Origin: Pempheris klunzingeri
Lineage: Eukaryota > Chordata > Actinopteri > Acropomatiformes > Pempheridae
Assembly (NCBI RefSeq): GCF_042242105.1
Contig: NC_092016.1
Location: forward strand, 3,333,501-3,397,500
Length of the DNA: 64,000 nucleotides
Direction: 5' to 3'
Of the stretch, positions 51,960-64,000 are shown in pieces. A program made the translations under genes and the position numbers. The notes under the pieces were generated by a model. That model worked only from the letters and a program-made list of their open reading frames with translations. It made no database searches and was not told the DNA's origin. Numbering within the stretch: position 1 is the first letter of the stretch; every line of letters starts with the position of its first letter.

Positions 51960-52388
51960 CCCACCCACCCTTAACACCGCTAAATAGCTCCCACCCTACG
52001 GCCCCACGTGGACGCGCAGTGCGAGTGCACGCGCGGCACGGCAGGCAGGCAGCGGTCGAGGACGCAGCAGAGAGGAAAAAGGAGCGAGGAGAGAGCGGAG
52101 AGGAGCTGTGGGAGGAAGGCGACGTGACGGGCAGGAGTCTGAGCACAGCCCCGCAGGACTACGACGCTCCCGGAGAGGAAGAGGAGAGAAAAGAACGGGA
52201 TCATATCTGCGGCTGGTTTTGGAGACACGCGCTGCGGGCTGTTACGCACGGCAGCGTTTCCCTGCGGTAAAAAGCAGCCGGAGTTTTTGGACAGGAGGCG
52301 CGCGGCTTTGCCTGCTCTTCCTCGTCAGAGAAGAGGGGTTACAGCGGGGGAGGTTACGGAGCGGAGGACCGGAGGCACCGTGGAGGAG
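51960..52388 (+). other. CpG-rich promoter and first exon of an unidentified gene
   Basis: A sharp rise in GC and CpG content contains an E-box (CCACGTGG, 52004-52011) and ends at a consensus splice donor (GAGGAG followed by GTAAGC, 52389-52394). No frame through the exon gives a protein I recognise. The short ATG frames inside (for example from 52108) terminate at or just beyond the donor, so the exon is most simply a 5' UTR with upstream ORFs. The gene body would extend to the right beyond the window. Candidates based on human chromosome 15 neighbours of OAZ2 or PSMA4 cannot be tested here, so no name is given. Confidence 0.55.
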
Positions 52389-52633
52389 GTAAGCCCCCTT
52401 TCTCACCCTCTTAATCCCCCCTGGTGGTGTTCAGGACCATCAGCGGAGTGCGGAATGTCAAACCTCCTGTCAGTCAGCTGCAGCCTCCTGCTCTCCATTC
52501 AAATGTAATGGCAGGCTGCGTAGCAGTTATGATTATAAAAAGACACGGATCGACACGGTCGAAATGCCCCCCAGCAGGGCTCCGAGGCTCCCAGCCCACC
52601 CCTCCTCACCTCACCTCATCCCCCCTCCATCGC

Positions 52634-52663
52634 CACAGCAGCAGCAGCAGCAGCAGCAGCAGC
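52634..52663 (+). repeat. (CAG)n trinucleotide repeat next to CCG units
   Basis: About nine CAG units are followed by CCTCCGCCGCCGCC. The repeat lies 250 bp inside the putative first intron of the 52-kb gene. Confidence 0.9.
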
Positions 52664-53696
52664 CTCCGCCGCCGCCTCGGATAAATGTCACGCTGTTTTT
52701 CTTACATAATGCGTAAATGTGCGGTTGCAGATGTTGCCTGGTGCGTGCTGGACGCCACATCTGGGCTGCAGCGAGTGTCCGCACAGGCTGACACGGTGCA
52801 GCAGCAGCGGTGTGAAGGGATGAGGGACCGTGGAGCAGGCGGTGCTGCTCGGCTCTATTGTCGCAGAGGAGCTGTGGGTGAATCTGCGTCGTGTTTGTGC
52901 TGCACAGGCTCTGTGCTCCCTGTCGTGTTTCCCTCTCCGCTGCTGTGACGGACGGTTGTGGCATTTCTCGTCTCAAGGCTGCTGCTGCTACTGCTGCTGC
53001 CCCCCCCATGGGGCACGAGGCTGAGGCTTCATCCAGCTGCTGGATGGAGGTTAATGCAGTGGGTGTAAAAGCTACTGTGTGATCTCCTGTTGATCACACA
53101 CACACACACAAACCAGGGATACAGGGACTGAATCTCGTTTTTAACCCTGTTGTCATGCTATTAATGTGCAACTTTACACTGTCAAGGTTAGAGAAGGGAT
53201 GAGAAATGACTCTGCTGCATAAAAAACCCTGTGGATATATGAAGACTTGTTAATATCTTTCAGTTTTGGACAAAATGAGCAATTTGAAGATGTCAGTGTG
53301 GGCATTTCTGTTTCTGTTTGTCTCCTTATTGACCAAACGGATTAACAGGTAATGACAGTAATTGTCGGTTGTCTTGATTTAGATGAACATGTGAGTTTTA
53401 CTTATGCAGGAGATAGAAAATGAAGTGGTGTTCTTACTATAACAGAAGACCACCGTGTCCCAGATTGAGTGTTTTAATACAGTGAATGAGGAGAAACGGG
53501 AAATAAAGGCACAGAATTAGAGCATCGGAGCATAAATGGTCTGAATGAGTTCAGGTGGATTCACTTTTGTTGGAGTTTGAAGTCATCACTCAGTTTAGAG
53601 CTAAAAAAAAACCAAGAAGCTTAGTGGGTTCAGTTGGAGCTGAAATTGGGTTGAATTAAGTCATTTGACGTGTTAAAACAGGCCTGCATGCACTCA

Positions 53697-53736
53697 GCCA
53701 GGCCAAGCCAGGCCAGACCAGGCCAGACCAGACCAG
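53697..53736 (+). repeat. CCAGGC/CCAGAC short tandem array
   Basis: Units of about five bases (CCAGG, CCAGA, CCAAG) repeat about eight times. A pure (CTC)n tract follows at 53790-53818 and a (CAC)n tract at about 54013-54043, so three different microsatellites lie within 350 bp. Confidence 0.85.
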
Positions 53737-55914
53737 CAGTGCCCCCGAGGTCTCTGTCCACGAGCCCAAGAGCTTCAAGAGGTGACCCACCCTCCTCCTC
53801 CTCCTCCTCCTCCTCCTCTGGCTGTGGAGCAACAGCTCGGAGGAGCCGTGGCCCCATGTGACGACTCTCCTCTGGCTCGTGGCCATTTTAATGCAGAGCC
53901 ACAGGGAAGGAGATAAAGTCGTTACAGGTGCGTTATTTTTGAAATGCCAGGACGGGACCAGTGCTTCTCACCTCCTGCAGGTGATCTGCAGTCGACTCCG
54001 TCCGACTCCCCACCACCACCACCACCACCCCCACCCCCACCGCCATCCTGCTGCTGATTCAGTCTGAGCAGAAGTCCCTTTATTGCGTTGTCAACTTTGC
54101 TGACATTAACATTTCATTCAGGTTATGATGTAAGTGGCAAAGCCCCCGAGAGCGTGACTGAAAACATTGCTTTGACAGCTCCAGCTGCCCAGCGAAGGCA
54201 CTCGTGAGCGCAGCGGCTCAGAAATGCCCCCGTTTCTTTAAACGTGTGACAGATGAAGACGTCACGACTGAACAAAAACATCCACAGCTTCTAATCCCCC
54301 CCCCTCCTTTTATCTAGAGCTGGTTGGAGACACTGCTGATACTCATAGAGTCAGCATTTTTATTTCTTTAGCATTAACACGGCTGTCTGAGCAGCTCGGG
54401 GCCTGTTTTCCATACATGTGAGACAGGTCTGCTGTCAGATGTTCTACCTTTATATCCAGAAAGGGGAGAAACAAGCCTCCCGTCCAAATCCCAGATGAAG
54501 GGAGCCGCTCCTCTGAGGTTTAAAGGCTCAGCGTGGTGTGGAAATGATTCACGAATTTAAATGTGCTTCGTATTTAAGAAGTGATACCTATTCCAAGCCA
54601 GACTTTACACTGAATTTTCCGACCTTTTGCCGTCCCGGTTGAAATTACAGCACCTTTTTTTAATAATGAACAGGTCAAAATGGGATGGAAGGGAGGCGTC
54701 CTGCTCTGTAATATTATGGGGGGGAATAGCGAGGGTTTGCCAAGTTTAACTCTCTTTCTAATGAGAAATGTGTTTTCACTCTCAGATCGATCAGGTAAGG
54801 TCTACACACTCGTGGTGACGCACACACAGCTGCCAAATGAGCCTGCCTAAATGTATAGGCCACTTAAAAGATCACTCTCATGGAGGCTGACGATCAGCAG
54901 ATGGATTTAATAGCAGCTCAGCTTTTTAATTCATCCTGAAATCACATGTCTGCTTTTACGAAACGTTGGTTAGGAGGCGGACTGAGAGGCACCTTTTCAG
55001 GCGCTCTCGGTCTGGTTGTTCAGTCTGCACATGAGTTTCACTTAGAGCTTTTAGCAGCCTGAGTTTCAGACATGTTGGATGTGAATGCACCCACAGCTGC
55101 GATAGTGAACTCCACAAATACATTGAACTGTTTCCCCCGCTCGTGTTGTGCTGACAAACACGACTGCTGGCTAGATTATGGTTAGAGGAAATGTTTTGTT
55201 GAGTGAATGAAGCGTTTGGAGGGGGAAGGTGGGCGTGCAGATCTCAGAGTCCGGGGTTCAACATCCAAACTATGGTCTGTGGTCTGGTTCAGGAAACAAA
55301 AAGCACTTTGGTTATGGTTAATGAAAGACTGCGGTTTCAGTTAAATTTTAATACTCATGTTGCGTCTCAAGTCACTGCGGATGTTTTCTGTCAAAGACCA
55401 AGACCCCTTTGCTTTCCCCGACTTCAACCAAGTGCTACCAGTGCCTAAACATAACCATGGGAGGTTTAATAATGCTGTCGTCATAACGAGCATCGTATTT
55501 TGGCAGACAGACGATGAAACGATGAGCAAATTAAGTAAGTACATTTACAAACATCCTGCCTATATGATGCCATACCTGACCCTTTTTCATTCAAACTGAC
55601 ATCCAATCAGATTTATCATAATCTACAAGCTCTGATGATATTAGATCATGAAGATAAGCTCATCAGCTGACCCGCATCGGTGTTTTGCTCGACCCCCTAA
55701 ATCGACGGCTTTAAGAAAAATGTTTTTGTTGAAACGAAGCTGGTTTGCCGCTGGATGCCGGCGTCCTCGCCTGAGCAGTCAAATCGCTGCTGCAGCGCTC
55801 AAAGCTTCATGTAAGACAATACCATGATGAGGTCAATGCTTCACATACCATGTCAGTGCAGCTGTATGCATCTCTAACCAGGTGTATTTATAGAGCCCTC
55901 TGCAATGGTGGAGG

Positions 55915-55916
<2 letters not shown>

Positions 55917-55960
<44 letters not shown>
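55917..55960. repeat. (GT)n microsatellite, 44 bp
   Basis: Uninterrupted GT tract in the region right of the 52-kb exon. Confidence 0.95.
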
Positions 55961-55962
<2 letters not shown>

Positions 55963-58900
55963 CATCTTAAATAGCTTCAGCCTTTGTCCTGACACAGACA
56001 ACAGGACTTCAGAAGACACTACAGAGAAGTAGTCAGGTTTCACTGGTGTTTGTCAGAGAAAATGAAAGCTTGATGTCTTCCCATAAATCATTTCTGTTAT
56101 TTTGGGATGAAGCAGATTATTGTGTTTTATTAGCTGTTGAAGGGATTTCTTGATCATAATCGTGGAGAAACTTTACGAATCTCCCTCAAACCTTTTAACA
56201 CGTTGGACTGCAGATGAGTTTTATTTGTTATCAGTTTTAATGGGGAAAAAAAACCTGTACCTACTTTGTACTCTGTTACATTATTTATCCGTGCTGTTGA
56301 ACGCTCACTAGGAGTTCTCATAGTCTGCTTGTACTGTAGTTAGGGGTTTCCCAGAATGCATTTCAACAACTCCCAGAATCTGAGCATGATCTGGTTGTGT
56401 TGAGCTGTGGGTGTCACGTGTTGCTGGAGTGAGCTGTATTGATTGTGGAGAGAGAGAGAGAGAGAAGAAAAGCCTCACAGCCCTCATTTGAAAAGTTGCG
56501 ATGCTGCAATGCATTCTGGACAATTGAGGCAGCTATCAGTGATGTAATTTGCATGCCTTCCTGCTCTTTGTCACACATCTTTGCAAAACTGTAAGTCTCC
56601 TCTGATTCTGGAGAATCACTGGAGGATCAGAATAATGTGTATTAATCCACAACTGAAAATAGTCCCCAACAAATGCACTATTTACTCCTGTTTGAGTGAT
56701 GTTTGCTGAAAACCGCGGTGCCCAGCTCTTTTAGGAAGTAATCTAGCCCTTTTTAAAGCGATTGTATATGTTCCTGACCTGTTTTTTAAAAGAACTAAAT
56801 CTTAGGAAGGAAGCAGTGGGCTTGGTGCCACAGGAATGGCAAGGAAGTCGGACGGTATTGAGAGGCAGACAAACGCATTGTTGGTTTTGCGACAATGAAA
56901 AATATGTAGAATAACTCTGCAGTGTCCGTACTGGAAGTAACACGGCATGATGGTTTTTATTCACTCCAACACAAACATCTTGGGTCCAGAAATGCAAACT
57001 GTATCATTAGTAGCTTTTGATGTGTCGTTTATGAATGTTGCCACATCTGGTCACATTTTTCCACCTACGCTGGGATTTGCTGTGTCCTTTAATGCTCCTA
57101 ACAAACACATTAGCACACACACACACACACACACGCACACACTTTAACATCTGAAAGGATCCTGCATACTTTCTGAATATCGTCACAATCGGTTGGATCG
57201 CTCAGTGGAACCGTGACCGCTGACACACTTCTGCTGTTTTACGCTGCTGGTCGAGGCCGCCTGATGACCTCTGTGACACTCATGTGACATTAGGCCTGAA
57301 AGGGATTTGTCACAGTGTTGATGCACTGATAGACTGACAGAGTCTTTAAGTGTTTAAAGTGAGGCCCGTTATATCGGTAACCTCAGGCAAGATACGTTCA
57401 CTTCCTTTTTAAAAACCTTCATCCATAGCTGAGGTTAATTCATGAACACATTCTCCTTGTTAGGTTTTTACACATTCTTCAGAGAATACCACTCAGAGAA
57501 ACTATGTCCAAAACAAAAAAGACAGCCAGCAAGAAATCCTGCCTCTCTCCTGTGCAGCTGTCCGACAATATTAAAGTCACTTTTTCCACAGGCTCCTTCA
57601 AAGGATTTGCTGCGGAATAATACAGTACGTGTCACTGCTGCAGATTGTTAGCATGACAGCAGAAGTCCTTTTGATTCCAACATGGCTTGATTCCTAGCAG
57701 GGCGCTGCTGTTTGTTTTTCTTTCAGCTGTTCAAAGCCGGGCGCTCTGTGAATTTTTGCATCCTTTATCACTTCTTACATCTCTTTGTATTATTAATTTA
57801 ACCTCATTCTATGGCTGTCGCTGCTTTAGGCACAAAGCAGCGTGTAAAAAGAGATCTTTTATTGTGCAAATAAACCCGTCTTGCTTCTGTTTCTTAAGCA
57901 TTTTTTTTTTTCTAACATTGAGTATTGGAGCACTTAATTGTGTTTCCTGCAACAGGCAGCAGCCGGTGAGGGCATGGATCAGTCCCCTGGCACGGCCCGG
58001 GGCAAAGAACAGCCAGCAGCATCGCCCCGATCCACTCCGTGCTGCTTGGCTGACCACAGATGGAGAGACGGGAAGAGAGAGTTTGACAGGGAACAGGGGT
58101 GACGAAGAGAGGGAGCGTAGTCATTAATACATGTTGAGGGATTCCTTTTTTGAATCAACCGGCTAACTCTCGCCCTCTGTGCAGATTAGGAGGACGCGTC
58201 TGGCTTTTGTATGCCTCCACAAGCCTCTGTATATATCTGTGGGATGTTAAAGGTTGCCAAACGTAATTGCTGAGATGTTTTAACTTCTGATGGCGCTGCA
58301 CAGTTGTGGCTTTCCTCCAAAGTCACTGATGTCAGGGATCGTCTAACTCACATCTATGATCAGCATCTCACTACACAGGCTCACGATCCAGATCCAGCTC
58401 ATGACTGATATATAATTATAAAGTTCCCACATGTAGGTTGAACCCCCGAAAAACATTCTTTTGTACTAAGATGTTAAAGCTTGCAGAAGAGTCACTGTGT
58501 CCGTCTGCTGTTTGGTGCTGAGCAGGTAGTGCACAGCGGGTTGGGAGGAGCTGCAAGTCAGGTGATGGTGTTCTGTGGGTTCATTTCTTGTGCAGCCTCT
58601 TTAATATAGACATTTGACCTATTGCTGATATAAAATCATTGTTTTTTTATGTGAGTAAATCCGTAAAAAGATGTCTTACAAAGAAAGAAACAGGAGCAGT
58701 CACACGAGTAGGCTGCTAAAAGAAGAAATACAACAGCTTAGCCAAATGATCTAAACCATGTCATGCCAAAAGTGAGTTGGACCAGGAAGTCGGTCTGAAC
58801 TTTGATGTCTGACAATAGAAAGTTTGGATCATAACTGCAGCATTCAGCTTTGTTTTCTGCTCTGAGTAACCGAAGATAACTGGTGCGATCGCACGACACA

Positions 58901-60031
58901 TAACGCAAAAGCCTTTGTTTCTGTAATGTCTGTTCCGTTTCCAGAACTCAGCAATTGAGCAATTTCCTTTTTAAGTTTTTCTATTTTATCTCCCTCTCCC
59001 TGTCGACTTCTGGGTGGTTTAGTGCTTAGAGAGCCCATCCACATGATCCACATGACCCCAGTCAGAGCATTAAGCCAGCAGTCATCTGCCCTGCTGAAGT
59101 TGTCTTTGATCAGTTCTCTGAATCCCTAAAAGCCTCGAGGTCACTGTGTTAAAGCTGACCCTGGCCTCAGAGGGCCACAGACTGGGCCAAACAAAGGGAC
59201 TTGTCCTGCAGCAATCAATAAAATATCCCATTAATCGTTTTGTTTACCAACTCGGAGAGCTTCTTCTTTATTCTGTTTAGAGAGTCGTGCAGCTGAGCGC
59301 AGCCAAACCCAGACTGTCGCAGCTGGACGTCGGTTTAAGGAACCCACAGAAAACAATGGCAGGAGGCTCAGCAGAGGATGTGATGCACGAACGTACTGAA
59401 AAATCTCAAAATCATATTTGTTCCAAGAGGAGATGCTCCAATCAGCCGGCTGACACGAGCCCAAGAGCTGGCTCGTGGCTTGAGCTTCCGCTTAAAGCGC
59501 CCCAGTGGATTCAGGTGGTCAGTATTAGCTCCCCGTCGGTGTTGTAGCTCTGCTGCTGCCGCTGACGCTGGCATTGTTTGTCTCACTGTGTTGCCTGCAG
59601 ATTGATGGAGCCGCCGCTCAGATTGACAGATCTAGCTCAGCCAGCCGCTCTCTCCTGAAGCCAGCCAGCCTCAAAAAAACACCCGGGAGGGTGAATCAGT
59701 AGTAAGAAAAACTCTCACCCCTCTGCAATTAGCACCATGTCATTTTGGGGTTCGCAGGCAGCCGATAATGTCACATCTCACTTGTCTCTGTGGTGCAGCT
59801 CCTAAACATTGTTGACAGGGTGCCTGCAGAATCAGGAGGCTGAGTTATTCTGTGCTCGTGTCACTTTCCCCTGAAAGCTGAATTACTGTCTTTAATAAGT
59901 GCTTGTCTCATATTTGTGCCGTCTGTGCTGTCAGTTAGTTTTGCGAGCAGCGTCTGGTTTCAGTCACCGTGGACCGGCTGCGGGTTGGGAGTCGTAGCCA
60001 AATGACGCCCTGCTGAAGAGTGCTGGCAGCA

Positions 60032-60064
<33 letters not shown>

Positions 60065-61389
60065 GAGAGGAATTTGAATACATGCACAATACGACAGGCA
60101 GGCAAGACAAGCGTGTGACCTACTGTCTGCCACTGCTTTGTTGCAACGTGCTGCTGGCAGTGTGAGTGTGTGTGAGTGAGTGAGTATGTGTGTGAGACAG
60201 TAGTGGCCAGAGCCAGAACAAAGCAGTCTGCGACCAGAGGACTTGGGTGTGGCAACTCAGTTTGATGAAACCAAATGAAGTCTGGTCTCTCAACACTTCT
60301 GCTCCATCTGCTCGTTTGTAGGTGTAGCTGCGAGTCGAACCTCAGGACTCTTCCAGCGCTGACAGAAATGCGTCTGTGGCATCGAGCATCAAAAGCTGCC
60401 AGAGTAGCAAAGCGTTGAATGTTTTCTCAGCTCCTGTCTGCACATTCTTTGATCGGATATTTCCTGATTTTAAATCTGGCAATTTTATACATAACGATTC
60501 ATTTATTAGTAATTCGTTTTCCTGGCAAAACTGGGGAAACATTCCCCAGTTTAAACCTCCATGCTGTGAGGATTTGTGGCTTTTCTCTGTTTCATATCAC
60601 AGTAAACTGAATATCTTTGGATTTTGTGAGTATTGGTTTGACGAAATGAGACATTTGAAGACATCATCTTGGGTTTTAGCATATTTTAATTGCATTTTTA
60701 ACATTTTTTGAAAGTTATTATGCTGTTGATTCTGCAGAACAATCAATAATGAACATTATGAACCTGAACCCAGCTGCTGCCTTCATTTCAGTTCTTTTCT
60801 GGCTGATAAATAAACAGTTGAGAGTGCGGTATCAAAGTAATACTTTGGTATTTGTACCAAAACTTGAGTGTCACATTGACACCTGTGCACTCTGTCCATC
60901 TTCCTTTTTCTTTTGTTCACATTTTATTACGTAGCTGTCCTTCTTTCCATGTGTCCCTCTTCGTGTCTCTGTTTTTTTCGGGCCCTAAAAGCTTAGTCAT
61001 TCTGCCAAGGTTGTCTGAAAGTGGCTCCGTCCTGCAGTCTGTCCTACTTCGGTGCGTAACTCTAAACTGGGACGCCACAATACGAATATAGCAGGTACGA
61101 CCCGGCGGTTCACTGGCTCAAAGTGACTGCAGGCTCGGACTTTGCAGACACCTTCACTTCTGTCTCATCGTCTTATTAATGTTGTTTGTGTCTCTCCTGT
61201 AACAAAAGATGATATTAATTGTGGTTTAGAGGTTTTGTCCTTCAAGCGAGACGCTGAACTCTTGCAGCTAATTTGCCTAAAATGTAAACAATCCACTATT
61301 ATCTCATCCTGGTTGAATGTGTAGGAAGTGAGATGTTTTCTCCCTCAGGAGCCATGAACATGTGATTATGGTGTTTAACATGGAGTCAT

Positions 61390-62265
61390 ATGGCACATCA
61401 AACAGTTGGCATCTTTCTTTCTTCTTCAGGATCCTCATTAGCTGATGATGTCTGTCTTGTTGGGCTCCGTAAACAACAAAGACCCTCAGAGGCCACGTTT
61501 TCATCCCGTTATCTTCGTCTTCCTTCCTGTTTTAGTTATCAAATTAAATGTTAATAAAGCCTCTCTAATATGAGGATTTGCTGCTTTATCTCTTCTAGTT
61601 TTGGACTGTTTAAGATTTAATGTTTGGCTTTGAGTAATTCTGATTCAATTATTAATCATTTTACTGAGTAAATAACAAACAATTAACGATAAAAAAAGAA
61701 GTATGATTTTAAATAAAGCAGCCCTAAAGCTTCTCAGCAACAGCCAACATTTCCCCTTGTACTCACTTCGGATCCTCATTCGCTGATTTTCTGTTTTGCT
61801 GGATTCTATAAATATTCGGCATAACAAAAACAGAAGCCAAGTTTTCATCGCTTGGCTCCTCCTTTCTGTTTTCATTGTCTTTATTTGTTAATAAAGACAT
61901 TTAGATGATTAGTCGAGCAACAGAAAATGAATTTCCAACAATTTGATAAGTGGATTATCATTCAAGACGTTTGCAGCCTATATGATTAGAAATTGAAATT
62001 GTACTTTTTCTGGACTAAATTAATCAAGTATTTTGGGTAATAATAAGACATTATCATTATTTGTAACCCTAAAGCAGCTTAGCAACATCCAGCATTGTTC
62101 TTTAAACTCTATTAGGACCCTCATTAGCTGATTTCTGTCTTGTTGAAGCTCCGTAAACACTCGACACAACAAGAAAGACCAACAGCAGCTGTGCTTTCAA
62201 TGTCGTGTGTGTTTGTTATTCTTGTGTTCCTCATCATCATACGTATGTTAATGAAGGGCTCAGTA
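61390..62265 (+). repeat. Diverged tandem array with a period of about 343 bp
   Basis: A segment of about 140 bp recurs three times in the same orientation, starting 'ggatcctcattagctga' (61429), 'ggatcctcattcgctga' (61770) and 'ggaccctcattagctga' (62115). The offsets are 341 and 345 bp. Each is followed by 'tctgt.ttg.tg..ct', 'taaa...c..cat/aca' and ends in 'gttaata/tgaag'. The spacer parts also match ('ccctaaagcttctcagcaacagccaacat' against 'ccctaaagcagcttagcaacatccagcat'). This indicates an old tandem duplication of about 343 bp, with 2.5 or so copies. Confidence 0.75.
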
Positions 62266-63304
62266 GGTACCGTCAGCCCTCACACACACACGTTTCCTGC
62301 AGGGGTTCAAAGCGTGGTCCTTCATCCTCCTTTCTATGACTACAGATCATTCATTCATTCATCGCCTACATTGCTTACATACCTCTTCAACCTTCCCGAA
62401 CATGCCGTCGTTGCTAGGAGCCAGACTCGCTCACTCGCTCTCCAATAAGCAGCTAGTTGGTAACAATAAGGGTCACTGCAGATGAGCTGTGTTTGCTGTA
62501 TTTTTAACTCCGAAGCAGCATCAGGTAAGACCGATTCTTCTTTATATTCCTGTTAAATCAGATTCCTTGTGAAATTTTAGATCTGCTCAGGTGTTGCTGC
62601 TTTACAGGTTTTCCATCTTCAGTTATGTCCGTGTGTTTTTGTTTTTCTTTTTTTTTATTTATCTGTGAAATACGTCTGGCTCTGTCAAAAACAAATAGAC
62701 AGATTAATCCATTGATAGGTGCAATATTAGTGGAGAGAATCTTATAGTGTGGCTTCAGTAGGTTGCTTTAAAATACTGTGGGCTTGTTTTTCCTCACTTC
62801 CTCACTGTTTTCATGAGAAATGACTCATTTTAAATGGAAAAATGACTAATTGAATTGTTTTCATCTTCTCAAATGTGAATATTTGCTTTTTCTGAAAGTG
62901 AATTTAACATTTTCTTGTTGTACAAAACAAGACTATAAAAAAATGTCTCAAAGCCATTGTTGAGAATCAAATAATTGGCAAATTAATCAATAGTGGGAAT
63001 AATTGTTAGTAAAATCTCTAATAGAATCAAAAGGCCACTTGTATGTAGCAGAATATGATGAAAAGAGAAACTAAGCAACAAAGGAGAATAAGAGCTAACA
63101 GCAAATGCAACGTTGGACAGTACAAGCTGATAACAAACAGCACTGATGGTGACGTACAGATGATGAATGAGGAGCCACAGTCAGTCATTTTTTGGTGGAA
63201 CGAATCCATCAGGGTGTCGCCGTCATCTCTCCAGCTGTTTAGAAATGAAAAGCTCCGTCTTTCCTCTGAGGCAGCAGAAGCTCTTTGGAATAATAAGGCG
63301 AGCG

Positions 63305-63342
<38 letters not shown>

Positions 63343-64000
63343 CTACAGTCTCATCTGGAACAATGATGGAAGCCGCTCATGTAAAACGAGCCCCGCTCGG
63401 AGGACGCTCATTGGCTGGTGACGAAGGAAGGGAGGCTGGGGGTTGGCTCACGGCTGGCGAGCAGCCGCAATGTGGTTGGCTGTTGTCACGGTGCTGAAGT
63501 CTCACCAGAGAGAGTGTGTGTGTGTGTGAGTGTGTGTGTGTGTAAATGGGGGGGGGTGAAGGTATATTGGTGACAGTGAAAAGACAGTTTGTGTGTGTGT
63601 GTGTGTTGCTGTAGTTGTTTTTTGTGTGTTAAAGCTCAGGTCAAGGTGAGCACAGTGTGGTTCAAATTAGTCCGAGCTGGTGTGAAAGTGGCCTGCTGTG
63701 GCTACATCGGCGTGAATGAAGGGTCATGATACACACACACACACACAGTTTACAATAATGTTCAATGTAATGTTCAGTTTTTTGCAACACTAAATCAGAA
63801 AGGTGTTTAAAAAAGTCTCCTAGTTTGTGGTTCTTTGTGTTGCTGCTGTACTCTCATGTCATTTTACCCCAACACACAGTTAATATAGGGAGCAAAAACT
63901 AGCAGGAAAACCTAAAGGTGAGGATATTTAACTCTTACGAGAGGAAATAATAACAAAATGTTAGTCAGATAAATGAAAAGTTAAATCCATAAGCGGTAAA
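62266..64000. other. Right end of the window; possible small promoter-like block, microsatellites
   Basis: GC rises mildly at 62390-62525, where CCAAT appears (CTCCAATAAGC) and a CAG/GTAAGA donor-like junction occurs at 62524/62525. A second moderately GC-rich stretch at 63360-63510 has ATTGGC and GGTTGGC words. Also present are (CAG)n at 63306-63341, (GT)n at 63514-63543 and 63591-63606, and (CA)n at 63730-63747. An open frame through the CAG tract (63055-63366) gives a polyalanine run and is probably accidental. Confidence 0.4.
63306..63341 (+). repeat. (CAG)12 trinucleotide repeat
   Basis: About twelve perfect CAG units. Depending on frame these would read Gln, Ala or Ser, but no supporting gene structure is seen around them. 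Confidence 0.95.

Larger units (their letters stand above)
52389..61380 (+). other. Probable long first intron of the 52-kb gene; no confirmed exon
   Basis: I found no exon with recognisable homology. Contents: (CAG)n at 52634-52663 followed by CCG units, a CAGGC/CAGAC array at 53697-53736, (CTC)n at 53790-53818, (CAC)n at about 54013-54043, conserved-looking blocks near 54130-54250 and 54850-54970, (GT)n at 55917-55960, (GA)n at 56449-56465, (CA)n at 57113-57142 and 60032-60062. The longest open frame of the window (146 codons, 57687-58127) lies here but shows no domain, and it crosses a long poly-T and is not protein-like. Confidence 0.5.

Noticed and set aside
52611-53009. 132-codon minus-strand frame with poly-Gly/poly-Cys
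   Set aside because: The frame is kept open by the CAG/CCG repeats and GC-rich sequence; the composition is a repeat artefact.
55203-55600. Overlapping open frames at 55.2-55.6 kb as a possible coding exon
   Set aside because: Frames on both strands are similarly open, with no acceptor/donor pair matching one frame and no homology recognised.
57687-58127. Longest open frame in the window (146 codons, + strand)
   Set aside because: Crosses a poly-T run, has no recognisable domain, and overlaps minus-strand open frames of similar quality. No start context or splice structure supports it.
63055-63366. 103-codon frame with a polyalanine tract
   Set aside because: The tract is the translated (CAG)n repeat in one frame. 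Surrounding residues are not protein-like and there is no gene structure.

Overview
The window comes from a vertebrate nuclear genome, almost certainly a ray-finned fish (teleost, probably a percomorph). The genes are split by GT-AG introns and encode typical vertebrate proteins. Introns are short to moderate, (GT)n microsatellites are dense, and several interspersed repeats look like families I remember from perciform genomes. There is no operon, no prokaryotic gene, no CRISPR array, and I see no tRNA or rRNA gene.

Three protein-coding genes can be reconstructed exon by exon. (1) ppib, + strand, CDS 2643-5626, five exons, 216 aa: the ER-resident cyclophilin B. (2) An antizyme gene of the oaz2 type, + strand, CDS 23886-36052, five exons. 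It carries the programmed +1 frameshift site (TCC TGA T at 31866-31872), a recognisable 3' pseudoknot, and two in-frame start codons. (3) psma4, - strand, CDS 40872-44505, 261 aa: proteasome subunit alpha-3. A CRE-containing promoter lies near 45.03 kb and a probable non-coding first exon ends at 44978. A fourth transcription unit is suggested by a GC- and CpG-rich exon-like block at about 52.0-52.39 kb that ends in a consensus splice donor. No coding exon for it could be recognised, so it is left unnamed.

Layout: 1-2.4 kb, AT-rich intergenic DNA; 2.4-5.95 kb, ppib; 6-23.7 kb, a gene-poor stretch filled with repeat remnants and a few conserved-looking non-coding blocks; 23.75-38.25 kb, oaz2 with a 7.8-kb first intron; 38.3-40.7 kb, intergenic; 40.75-45.05 kb, psma4, convergent with oaz2; 45-51.9 kb, intergenic with LINE remnants; 51.95-64 kb, the CpG-rich 5' end of an unidentified gene and what is probably its first intron.

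Functionally, ppib works in the secretory pathway. oaz2 and psma4 meet in polyamine homeostasis: antizyme, made only after polyamine-stimulated frameshifting, binds ornithine decarboxylase and delivers it without ubiquitin to the 26S proteasome, whose alpha ring contains the psma4 product. Their adjacency is probably coincidental. I found no evidence of an undescribed gene system. The points most worth checking are the antizyme recoding and dual-start architecture, the start-codon/microsatellite arrangement of psma4, a G-quadruplex-prone ppib 3' UTR, a roughly 343-bp tandem array near 62 kb, and two unassigned candidate exons. Repeat family assignments are from memory of sequence patterns, not from a search.
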